A DNA stretch of 64,000 bases, from positions 1,871,001 to 1,935,000 of the forward strand of contig NZ_CP020104.1 in the NCBI RefSeq assembly GCF_002056795.1, in the 5' to 3' direction. The stretch is from Spirosoma aerolatum. Lineage in GTDB: Bacteria > Bacteroidota > Bacteroidia > Cytophagales > Spirosomataceae. The first letter of the stretch is position 1; each line of letters opens with the position of its first letter. The notes below the pieces were generated by a model that worked only from the letters and a program-made list of their open reading frames with translations, searched no databases and had not been told where the DNA came from. The position numbers and the translations under genes are program-made. Shown here piece after piece: positions 17,640 to 25,485 of this stretch.

Positions 17640-18440
17640 ATGGAAACGAAACGAACAGTTGCTAAACCCGAAACGCATAAGGCAAAATTCATTGCCCTCA
17701 GCGAAAGCATCATTGACAAGATAAAACGGGGCGAATTGCAGCCGGGCGACCAGATTCCATCGGAAAACGAGCTGATTAAAACCTATCATATCAGCAATAC
17801 AACGGCTCGAAAAACCCTGCTCGAAATTGAATCCAAAGGCTGGGCCCGGCGTATCAAGGGCAAGGGTACGTATGTGCTCAATCGCACGGAAGACCACCAC
17901 CTGCTACGGACGCTGGGGTCCATCTACGCGACCCGGCGCGGGTTTCACGATAGCCTGATTGCCGAAGGATTTACGCCTAAGAATATTGTACTGGAAAAGA
18001 CGATTCTACAGGATGGGATTTCGTCGGAGATCAATGGACGTCATTTTATTATCGACGGGCCGGTGATGAAGCTGCACCAGCTTCGCTATGCCGACGATTT
18101 GCTGATTAAGGATGAGGTGAAATACATTTCGCTGACGTTATGCCCTAAAATCAATCGGTTGCCTACCGAGATTTCGTATTTCAAAGTCTACGAAGACAAT
18201 TATCGGCTGAACATTGCCGAGGTGCAGCAAACGCTGGGGGTAAAAATCCTGGAACCCAACACCACCAATTTTGACCTGAGTAAACCGACGCCTGTTTTTG
18301 TGCTGGATAGCGCGGTAATCTGTACCGGCGATCAAATCGTAGAGATTGAGCAGTCGTATTATCATGGCGATAAGTACAAATTTGCCGTTATCGCCAACCC
18401 CGAACAGCTTCAGCGCCCGTCCAATTCCATTACTTCCTGA
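17640..18440 (+). CDS. GntR-family transcriptional regulator with UTRA domain
   Basis: This is a 266-residue repressor-type protein. The winged helix covers about residues 10-80 (GDQIPSENELIKTYHISNTTARKTLLEIE), with the wing RRIKGKGTYV. A UTRA ligand-binding domain fills about 100-250. UTRA members usually sense sugars or small metabolites. ATG 17640 is preferred over a TTG at 17628. The gene lies ahead of a large carbohydrate locus, whose isomerase and transporter carry a palindromic operator word. It is the only sugar-type repressor in the window and hence the best candidate to bind there. Its end overlaps the SGNH hydrolase by 11 bases tail to tail. Confidence 0.88.
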   Translation: METKRTVAKPETHKAKFIALSESIIDKIKRGELQPGDQIPSENELIKTYHISNTTARKTLLEIESKGWARRIKGKGTYVLNRTEDHHLLRTLGSIYATRRGFHDSLIAEGFTPKNIVLEKTILQDGISSEINGRHFIIDGPVMKLHQLRYADDLLIKDEVKYISLTLCPKINRLPTEISYFKVYEDNYRLNIAEVQQTLGVKILEPNTTNFDLSKPTPVFVLDSAVICTGDQIVEIEQSYYHGDKYKFAVIANPEQLQRPSNSITS

Positions 18441-19134
18441 ACCATTTCAGCAGCTCGCCCACAATAACCTCATGCCCGGCTTTGTTCGGGTGGTTCACAT
18501 GCGACATGTAGTTCGTCAACTCGCCCCGTTTAGCAATCTGCTTAAAGACTGAGTATGGATCGGCCAGGCCCGTATGGTATTGATCAGCCAATTGTTTGAT
18601 GAGTTGTGCGAAAGGTTCTAGTGGATTGTTATCATCCAGAATGTTTAGCCGTTGGTCGGGGGAGGGGGTAAGCAGAATAACGGGTATCTTTTGGGCCTGA
18701 GCTGATTGAATCATCTTTTCCCAGGCCTCCCGAACTTTACCGATGTTGGAAAAACGGTCGTTGAGAGCATAGTCGATGAACAGCACATCAGGTTTATGAA
18801 CGAGTACATCCGAGTCGAGCCGGGATTGTCCTTTAATGGAATTTTCGCCCCCTATGGCTGTGACAATCACGTTGATGACGGCATATGGATACTGGGCTTT
18901 CAATTTAGCCAGCAGGAGATTGGGGTACGATTCCAGGGTATGTACTTCGTGGTCGTGCCAGTAACCGGCTGGTACTGAGTGCCCATGAAAGACCAGGTTG
19001 ATGGTCCGGTTTTTCGGCCAGACGGCATTTAATTCGTTTTTGACAGTCGCTAAATACTGCGTTGAATCAGCTTGTTGCGCCAAACTGATGATAGACAGAT
19101 TGAGTAAGCTTACGATCAGAAGCAGTGTTTTCAT
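18430..19134 (-). CDS. Secreted SGNH/GDSL-type hydrolase
   Basis: This 234-residue protein starts with a signal peptide (MKTLLLIVSLLNLSIISLAQ). The SGNH blocks are recognisable. Block I reads GHSVPAGY, with His replacing the usual Asp of GDS. Block III is GGEN, a further block is YALNDRF, and the C-terminal block is NHPNKAGHE. Members remove acetyl or other ester groups from carbohydrates or lipids, outside the cytoplasm. The ATG at 19134 is chosen since the signal peptide starts there. Next to carbohydrate genes, a sugar esterase role is plausible but not shown. Confidence 0.82.
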   Translation of the reverse strand: MKTLLLIVSLLNLSIISLAQQADSTQYLATVKNELNAVWPKNRTINLVFHGHSVPAGYWHDHEVHTLESYPNLLLAKLKAQYPYAVINVIVTAIGGENSIKGQSRLDSDVLVHKPDVLFIDYALNDRFSNIGKVREAWEKMIQSAQAQKIPVILLTPSPDQRLNILDDNNPLEPFAQLIKQLADQYHTGLADPYSVFKQIAKRGELTNYMSHVNHPNKAGHEVIVGELLKWFRK

Positions 19135-19151
19135 TATAAATTCTGTCATAT

Positions 19152-19625
19152 TTATTCCGCTACGTTCTCAAGAAACTCAAACAGGTAGGCTTCTTTGTAG
19201 TCCACTTCAAATTTTTGCAGCATGAGTCGGTATTCGTCGCCAAACGATTTTCGTCGGTGATGTTCTTCCTGTCGATCAATGTAGCGAATCACATCGGCGC
19301 GTTGCGAACGACTATAGGAAAATGCACCATACCCTGCTTGCCAGCTAAATGGGAAGCGGGATAGCCGGTTGGTATTGATATGTTTGTTCGATGACGTCTT
19401 TATCTCTTCCACCAATTTGGGTAGTAACTGAGCAGGATTATAACCAATGAAAATGTGAATATGGTCGGGCATCCCATTGATAGCCAGTAGTTTATGATTA
19501 TGGTTTTGCACGATACTGGTAATGTATCGGTATAATTCTTCCTTCCAGCTTTTCTCAATCAGACTCTCACGACCTTTCACTGCGAATACTAATTGGATGT
19601 CAAGTTGTGTATATGTATTGGCCAT
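19152..19625 (-). mobile_element. RAYT-like Y1 (IS200/IS605-type) transposase gene
   Basis: This is a 157-residue HUH single-strand transposase. The metal-binding HUH motif (H55-I-H57 in MPDHIHIF) and a tyrosine in VIRYIDRQEEHH (Tyr115) are intact, so it should be active. It is a lone gene with no TnpB partner. Four REP-like hairpin units lie directly 5' of it (19655-19952). That arrangement fits REP-associated tyrosine transposases (RAYTs), which are domesticated and mobilise short palindromes, more than a complete insertion sequence. It is bounded by the SGNH hydrolase and the GH106-like glycosidase, both on the same strand. Confidence 0.85.
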
Positions 19626-19654
19626 ATTTTATTGGGTTTTATAATTAATTTAAG

Positions 19655-19683
19655 GCTATCGACGTTGCGCCCCGCTGGGGCTT
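19655..19683 (-). repeat. REP-like unit 1
   Basis: Hairpin GCCCC-AGC-GGGGC, read on the minus strand, is followed by GCAACGTCGATAGC. It is one of four related units between the transposase and the glycosidase; units 1 and 2 face opposite to units 3 and 4. Confidence 0.75.
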
Positions 19684-19707
19684 TTAGGTTGGGGCGTAAT
19701 ATCGATA

Positions 19708-19736
19708 GCTACCGACATTGTGCCCCTCCGGGGCTT
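19708..19736 (-). repeat. REP-like unit 2
   Basis: On the minus strand the hairpin GCCCC-GGA-GGGGC is followed by ACAATGTCGGTAGC. The tail is nearly identical to units 3 and 4, while the hairpin loop differs. Confidence 0.75.
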
Positions 19737-19871
19737 AACTTTGTCGTTTAGACTTATAGTTTGTATCAATGGCTCGTGAAGAATACAATGTCGACGAAAA
19801 TAATTGGTATGTTATGTGCTAAGCGCCAGAGGAGTTTAATGCTAATAGCTGCCATGTCCATTTTTATGTAC

Positions 19872-19900
19872 AAGCCCCAGCGGGGCATAATGTCGGTAGT
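19872..19900 (+). repeat. REP-like unit 3
   Basis: Hairpin GCCCC-AGC-GGGGC is followed by ATAATGTCGGTAG on the plus strand. It is in inverted orientation to units 1 and 2. Confidence 0.75.
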
Positions 19901-19923
19901 TTTCATGACCCTACACGCCTACC

Positions 19924-19952
19924 AAGCCCCGTAGGGGCGCAATGCCGGTAGC
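19924..19952 (+). repeat. REP-like unit 4
   Basis: Hairpin GCCCC-GTA-GGGGC is followed by GCAATGCCGGTAGC. It ends 7 bases before the stop codon of the GH106-like gene and may also affect its 3' end. Confidence 0.75.
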
Positions 19953-19958
19953 TATCTT

Positions 19959-22703
19959 TTATTGAATTCTTGCCATCAATATCCTAACCGGCCCTAGCAA
20001 ACCCGACTCAATCAGTGGCAGTTTTCCCCAGGGAACCAGGTTTTTATTGGCTTTGGTGATGTTGGTCTTTGTAAACGTCTCACCCGTTATAGCATCGCCC
20101 GTTAATCGATTCGACCAGGTATTGGCTACCTCGACTTTCAGTACGTTGGAACCGGGTTTGATCGCATCCGTAATATCGACGCGGTAGGGGGGTGTCCAGA
20201 CGATGCCCAGCGGTTTGTTGTTCAGCCACACCTCACCAAGTTTCGAAACGCGGCCAAGGTCCAGATAAAGTCGCTGTTTTTTACTCGCCACAGATTTATA
20301 CTGGAAGGTCTGCTGGTACGTTGCAATGCCCGAAAAATAGCGAATACCTTTTTGCTCCGATTGGGTCCAGGAAATTAGTTTTGGAAAGGTAGTCGATGAT
20401 GGAGCACCCCAGCCTTTAGGAAAGCTAAGCTGCCAGGGGCCATCCAGCGCCATGATGGAAGTTGTGGATGCTGGATGTTGTAGTTCTGTAGCCACGGGTT
20501 TGGCGTCTGTGGGCGTTGGCGTAAAGACGACGAAATAGGCGCCATAAGGCGGTAACGAAACCGGAATTTTGATGCGATTTGTTTCTTGTTGATACGCAGA
20601 AATGGCACTGACTTCGCCTGTTACGGGATTCCAGAGTTCGGGTGTTTGGGCCGATTGTCGGAAGAAACAGTCCTTCGAAACCCAGCTATTGGTCGTATTT
20701 CGGATCAGGTAAAAGTCCAGGCCGTTATGTTGATAATGAATATGGTCGATGGGCGTATGCCGCTGGTCGGCTTTTTGCCCGGCATAGCTAAAGTCGGGAA
20801 CGATAGCTAGGCTCTGAAGGGCTTCAAACGGAGAGTCGGTTGCTTCCACCAGTTTGGCTCCTTTAGCCGCCAACTGCTTAAGTTTGGCTCGTACGGCTGG
20901 TGGCGTTTTCCCTTCGTTGCCAATGTGCAGAACACGATATTGGCCAACCCCCGGTAGTACCCATTTCCCGTTTTCAACAGTTAGGTCTCGTAGCAGGACT
21001 TCCGTATTGATTACCTCATAGTCATAGCCCGTCCCAACGGCAAAGCGGGTGTTTTTAGGTGGAATCAGATTCGGGATAGCATCGCCATAATAATGAAGCA
21101 CATCGGCCACAAAATTCGTCTTTTGCAGAATGTATGAGACACGGGCCAGGTAGTCGTTGAACGGTTTGACTTTGGGCCACCAGCCGTTGCGGTCGTTGTA
21201 ATGGGTACCCGCAAAATACGCAATGCCCGGATAGCCCATACCCGACGGATTGTGCGTAAATCCGTGAATAACCAGCCGGTTCATGCCTTCGCAAAACGCA
21301 CGGTCGGCCAGGGGTTTAAGGTCGGCAGGGCCTTCCTGCCAGTCCCAGTAGCTGGTAAACGACTCTTCTTCGACGATGCCGCGTTTGTAGATGTGCGACG
21401 CGGCTGCAATCTCCTTCACCAGATAAATCATGTCGACCAGGCTATCTTTATCGGACTCCATAAAGAACTCCCGGTTATACCAGTATTCTCCGCGAGGGAC
21501 GTCCAGCGCCCCCAGCGCTTTCAGTGTTTCGACCGGAATATGGTGCAAATGTCCCGGTCCGCCCGATTCCGAAATGATCTGTAAGCCATGCCGATTACAG
21601 ATTTCCTTCGCCTTCCGGTAATGGTTATTAATCATTAGTTCCGACAGCGTATTGTCGAAGTCGAACTGAAACGATTTCGCGAGTTCGGGTCGATACCCAT
21701 CTTTATTGAAAATGGCGGGCAGAAATTTATAGAGGTCGTACCCATGCAGTTTCCTGAAAGCGGCTGGTAAGGTTGGCGTCCAGGTAAATTCCTTGGCTTC
21801 GTAGCTGGCCAGGTATAGGTTTTTCAGCGGACTTTTGCTGAAATCGCCGAGCAAAGGTTTCAGTCTGTCGATGAAGTACATCACATGCATCCGGGTTGCT
21901 GTTGAATCAAAATGGTCGATGATTGGGCCAACCGAGTGGGGTGTAGGACGGATCAACTGTTCGCCCGAATTGGAGCAGATGTACCGATAGATGTCCCAGT
22001 TTCCAGCGGGTGCTTTCCAGGTAAGCTGTTCGGTTTTAGGATCGAAAAAGGAGGATACGTTGACGATGTTAGTTGTATCGAATAGGGCAGTTTGCCCAGC
22101 AGGCAGCGCGATTATGGCAATTTCTTCATAGTAATCAGGCTTGCCATCTGGCCCATACACGATAGGACGCTTGTTGCCCTGCCGATCAGGGGTAATGGTT
22201 GGAAAGGGTAGCTTAACTGGCTGTTGGGTTGCGTCATTTAAGGCCATTTTCGAGAAGTAAATGGTTTTGGCTGCATGCTGTGGTTTCACCCAGGTGCCAC
22301 CCGCATTCCAGCTACTGGCCAGATTCAGCCCGACCTCCAGGCCTAGCTTACCGGCTTCCCGGATGGCCATCGCAATGGTTTTTACGGAAGCTTCGCCCAT
22401 GAAAGCTGGCCCTGCCGGAATCACCTGATTAGCGTCGCTGGCCGGGGGAAGGCCGATCTCAAAAATATCGACACCACCCATGCCGGCCTTTTTGATGGCT
22501 TGTAGCTCTTCTTTCAACCGAACCGTATCGACATACCCGTTGAGCCACCACCAGTACACTTTGGGCCGGGCGTGGATGGGTGGATTTTTAAACCCTTCTT
22601 TTAGAGACGCATAAGTGATTGTATCGGCTTGAGGAGTAGGCGTATGCAATAAGCCCATAGCCGCGAACAATCCAATGACCGGGAGTGTAAAAATGAATTT
22701 CAT
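19959..22703 (-). CDS. Secreted GH106-like glycoside hydrolase (alpha-L-rhamnosidase type)
   Basis: This 914-residue protein has a signal peptide (about residues 1-25). A large catalytic region begins RPKVYWWWLNGYVD and includes KKAGMGGVDIFEIG and ISESGGPGHLHHIP, features of GH106 alpha-L-rhamnosidases. The C-terminal 180 residues look like a galactose-binding jelly roll (LGRVSKLGEVWLNNKPLGIVWTPPY). It should release rhamnose or a related deoxy-sugar from polysaccharides or glycosides in the periplasm. It is the most downstream gene of the minus-strand carbohydrate cluster. An AATCTTTG box lies about 26 bases before the start (one mismatch to TAnnTTTG). Confidence 0.82.
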   Translation of the reverse strand: MKFIFTLPVIGLFAAMGLLHTPTPQADTITYASLKEGFKNPPIHARPKVYWWWLNGYVDTVRLKEELQAIKKAGMGGVDIFEIGLPPASDANQVIPAGPAFMGEASVKTIAMAIREAGKLGLEVGLNLASSWNAGGTWVKPQHAAKTIYFSKMALNDATQQPVKLPFPTITPDRQGNKRPIVYGPDGKPDYYEEIAIIALPAGQTALFDTTNIVNVSSFFDPKTEQLTWKAPAGNWDIYRYICSNSGEQLIRPTPHSVGPIIDHFDSTATRMHVMYFIDRLKPLLGDFSKSPLKNLYLASYEAKEFTWTPTLPAAFRKLHGYDLYKFLPAIFNKDGYRPELAKSFQFDFDNTLSELMINNHYRKAKEICNRHGLQIISESGGPGHLHHIPVETLKALGALDVPRGEYWYNREFFMESDKDSLVDMIYLVKEIAAASHIYKRGIVEEESFTSYWDWQEGPADLKPLADRAFCEGMNRLVIHGFTHNPSGMGYPGIAYFAGTHYNDRNGWWPKVKPFNDYLARVSYILQKTNFVADVLHYYGDAIPNLIPPKNTRFAVGTGYDYEVINTEVLLRDLTVENGKWVLPGVGQYRVLHIGNEGKTPPAVRAKLKQLAAKGAKLVEATDSPFEALQSLAIVPDFSYAGQKADQRHTPIDHIHYQHNGLDFYLIRNTTNSWVSKDCFFRQSAQTPELWNPVTGEVSAISAYQQETNRIKIPVSLPPYGAYFVVFTPTPTDAKPVATELQHPASTTSIMALDGPWQLSFPKGWGAPSSTTFPKLISWTQSEQKGIRYFSGIATYQQTFQYKSVASKKQRLYLDLGRVSKLGEVWLNNKPLGIVWTPPYRVDITDAIKPGSNVLKVEVANTWSNRLTGDAITGETFTKTNITKANKNLVPWGKLPLIESGLLGPVRILMARIQ

Positions 22704-22737
22704 GAAGGTATGAGGGTATAGAATAGAACAAAGATTG

Positions 22738-22787
22738 TTATGATTCCTATGATTTATTATGATCTGTGTAAATCATAAGAATCATAA
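22738..22787. repeat. Hairpin between two glycosidase-region genes
   Basis: A 19-bp arm at 22738-22756 pairs with 22769-22787 with one mismatch around a 12-nt loop; the core word is ATCATAnGAATCATAA. It lies in the 104-base gap upstream of the GH106-like gene. It may end the upstream transcript or modulate expression of the downstream gene. Confidence 0.6.
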
Positions 22788-22807
22788 TAAATCGTATTCT
22801 ATAGGTA

Positions 22808-25333
22808 TCACCAGAACACCACTAAATCGCCGGTTGCGTGTTCAACGACATAGTGATTACCGTACTTCTTATCGCCGGGTTTGAAGGCTGCCTGTGGCTT
22901 TTTACCCCACGGATAGCCCGTATTCGCATACACATGAAGCCCCTGTTCCGTAACGCCTTCGTCGGGGTAAATACGTACCGTAGCGTTTTTGAGGCCCGAC
23001 AGACGTATACAGCGTTTCATGTGCTGAACCCCGGACGTCATTTCCTGACAGGAGACGATGCCATCCGGTTGCTCTACAAAAAATCGACTTTCCTTATGCC
23101 AGGCTTTCGGCAAGTTATAGACTGAGTATCCATTCGTTAACTCGGTTTCGTAGCCTGTCAGCAGTGGAGCGCCCTGCGGCATTTTGAAGCGGTGCGTAAC
23201 GGTTGTGTTCGGGCAGTAGCCGGAGAAGAAAAAACCGTTGCTGCTACGGGAAATAGCCAGAACTGGACTCTTAACGGATGGGTTTTTCTTATCGATGCGG
23301 TAGTCCAATCCAAACTCGTTCAGGACGTAGCGCATCAGTAATGGGCCGGTAAACAGTTGTTCTGGATCGTCGGGAGTCAGGAGTTTGCCGCCGGTGAACT
23401 TACTGGAATTGGTGCCCCGTACATAAGCTACTTTGCCGCCTTTCCACTCTGGTTTTTCGCGTACCCACACCACATCACGGCTATGGCTGCCCTGCGTCAT
23501 TTTCGCCAGTACCTTCGTACCCGCGTCGGCTTTGTTCTTTACCTGCGTAGCGATGCCACCGCCCGAAAACAAAGCGCGATGGGTAATCTTATCAGGATAG
23601 GGCTTGTCCAGCTTGTCGAAGTTGATGCTTGAACTCACCTGAAAGTCCCCCTCCAGTGCTGAGGTATGTTGCAGATTCAGCAGGTTCATGAAGGCGGCAC
23701 CCGCGTGATCGGCAGGACCATATACCAGCAGTTTGCCGCCATTCTGCACAAAGTCGATCAGTGATTTTTCGAGCGATGAGTTGGCTTCAGGCACAATCGA
23801 CACCAATACAGACTCATTGAAATAGGTCGGTTTAGCCGCCACTACGTTCTGGAAAGAATTGGTCGACAGGATGGTGTTGAGCGGAAAGCCGTTGTTGATG
23901 GCCTGACGAATCAGCCAGTCGCCATAATAAATTTCGGGCAGGCGTTTCCCATCCTTATAAGCCCAGGTATGGTATTCCTCGAACGGATACACCCAAACGA
24001 GTGGTCCCGGTGCCGTTGGCGAATCATACCGGGCTTTCAGAATGTGTGGTGTTACCTCGTCGGGCACCTGGGCTGGCATTTCCCCATAGGTGTTATCGGC
24101 CGTCAGGAAATTCAGGTGTGTGGGTAATTTAATCTCTCCTTTTGCATTGATTCGGGCAACGGCCATCGGCAGGTAAATGTCGTGCGGTTCCTGTCCGTAG
24201 CGGTCAAGCCAGGGGCTGTTTACCCACCAGGGATCGTGCGTGTAGTAGCGAAACAGGTAGCGTTCGTCGGGCAGTTCGGCCATCCGCGACATATACCCTA
24301 CCATTTCGAGCCCAAAATCACCGTCCAGGGCCGCCCAGGGCGAGTTGGGGGGAGGCAGCATGTTGTAGTGGCCACTGTAAATCTGCTTCAGGTCAACCCC
24401 ATCGCGGGCCAGATCGGCACCCGTAGACAGGTTAGTACCCCGAGTCTGAATCTGAAAAGCAGGACATTCTTTCCGAAACAGATTCCAGAAACCCGCAATC
24501 AACTCGCGGGTGTTTGCTAATTTTTCGGCCGCAAACGCTTTCCCGTCGAAAATGGCACCCGTCGATGACCAGCCTTCTACACCAAAGCCGAACCCGTTGC
24601 TGAGCCAGAGGTAATCATAACCTAAATCGGTCAGGAAGTGCTGGCTCTGGCGACCCAGAAAGGTGCCAAAAGGTGTATTAGCTGGAATGCCTTTCGGAAA
24701 GCCCGCATAGGCCTGGTTGTCGGCGTTCAGGGTTGAGTAGCAGCTGACCATCGTTTTATGGCCCATCGCATTACCACCCAGAATTTCGGGGTGCTTTTTG
24801 TATTTGAAGTCCGAGTGAGCAAACTCTGGCCCCGGATCGAAGGTAGCGCCGATACGAATGGGTTTCCCCGTAATGCGCTTACCTGCTTCTTTCAGTGACT
24901 GGATGATGTATTTGAGGTCGCCGTAGGTAAAAGCGGGTGGGTTGTCCATGTACAGGAGCGCACGCTGGTGGAGCGACAGGTCGGCCGGGCCTGAACCCAC
25001 TTCATGTTCGGTGTTCGGATTGCCCATATACTTCGCCCACTCCAGCGGCTGATTCAGCTTCCCGGTATAATCCAGAATCTCGGAGCCGTCGGATGTCCAG
25101 AGCATCACCGATACCGTGTCAGTATGCCGCAGTAGCGACGACCACTGGGTAAAGAGTTCTGTCGCCACCTGCCCGATATAGGCTTTGTCGGCTTTTTTGA
25201 ATGGCTTCATCGACAGTTCCAGCGTGATGTTGTTAAAGGGCTTACCCCGCAGCGTCGAATTGTCCAGATTGGGCGTGTCGTAAGTAAAGCCCAACAGGAC
25301 GAAGCTAAGTATGATAACTAGTTGAGTACGCAT
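22808..25333 (-). CDS. Large secreted protein of unrecognised family, possible glycosidase
   Basis: This 841-residue protein begins with a signal peptide (MRTQLVIILSFVLLGFTYD). I do not recognise its family. The first 480 residues contain many aromatic and acidic stretches (TLELSMKPFKK, GATFDPGPEFAHSDFKY, YDYLWLSNGFGFGVEGW, RYYTHDPWWVNSPWLDRYG) that suggest a TIM-barrel sugar-active enzyme. About residues 540-620 (SLIDFVQNGGKLLVYGPADHAGAAF) read like the glutamine-amidotransferase-like domain found after the barrel of GH42-type enzymes. It is between a GH106-like gene and a SusD gene on one strand. The start at 25333 is chosen for the signal peptide; the frame extends 20 codons upstream. Confidence 0.72.
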   Translation of the reverse strand: MRTQLVIILSFVLLGFTYDTPNLDNSTLRGKPFNNITLELSMKPFKKADKAYIGQVATELFTQWSSLLRHTDTVSVMLWTSDGSEILDYTGKLNQPLEWAKYMGNPNTEHEVGSGPADLSLHQRALLYMDNPPAFTYGDLKYIIQSLKEAGKRITGKPIRIGATFDPGPEFAHSDFKYKKHPEILGGNAMGHKTMVSCYSTLNADNQAYAGFPKGIPANTPFGTFLGRQSQHFLTDLGYDYLWLSNGFGFGVEGWSSTGAIFDGKAFAAEKLANTRELIAGFWNLFRKECPAFQIQTRGTNLSTGADLARDGVDLKQIYSGHYNMLPPPNSPWAALDGDFGLEMVGYMSRMAELPDERYLFRYYTHDPWWVNSPWLDRYGQEPHDIYLPMAVARINAKGEIKLPTHLNFLTADNTYGEMPAQVPDEVTPHILKARYDSPTAPGPLVWVYPFEEYHTWAYKDGKRLPEIYYGDWLIRQAINNGFPLNTILSTNSFQNVVAAKPTYFNESVLVSIVPEANSSLEKSLIDFVQNGGKLLVYGPADHAGAAFMNLLNLQHTSALEGDFQVSSSINFDKLDKPYPDKITHRALFSGGGIATQVKNKADAGTKVLAKMTQGSHSRDVVWVREKPEWKGGKVAYVRGTNSSKFTGGKLLTPDDPEQLFTGPLLMRYVLNEFGLDYRIDKKNPSVKSPVLAISRSSNGFFFSGYCPNTTVTHRFKMPQGAPLLTGYETELTNGYSVYNLPKAWHKESRFFVEQPDGIVSCQEMTSGVQHMKRCIRLSGLKNATVRIYPDEGVTEQGLHVYANTGYPWGKKPQAAFKPGDKKYGNHYVVEHATGDLVVFW

Positions 25334-25362
25334 GGGTTGAAAAGATTGTAAGTCATTGCGGA

Positions 25363-25452
25363 TTTTGTCATGCTGACGAAGGAAGCATCTCAACGCATAC
25401 TAACCCACAATTAAGGGGGACTTGAGATGCTTCCTTCGTCAGCATGACAAAA
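25363..25452. repeat. Perfect 31-bp inverted repeat (family member 1)
   Basis: The left arm 25363-25393 begins TTTTGTCATGCTGACGAAGG and the right arm 25422-25452 is its exact reverse complement, with a 28-nt centre. It lies between SusD and the unrecognised secreted protein. Arm sequence relates it to the palindromes at 51521, 31934 and 4787. Confidence 0.85.
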
Positions 25453-25485
25453 AATAGACTCAGGCAGCAATGGTGTAAGGCTTCA

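Noticed and set aside
19152..19736. Complete IS200 element
   Set aside because: Hairpins lie on one side only and in several copies, and no matching right end was seen by the SGNH gene.
19626..19958. CRISPR array
   Set aside because: The repeats are four hairpin units in two orientations with uneven spacing and no uniform spacers; REP-like units explain them better.
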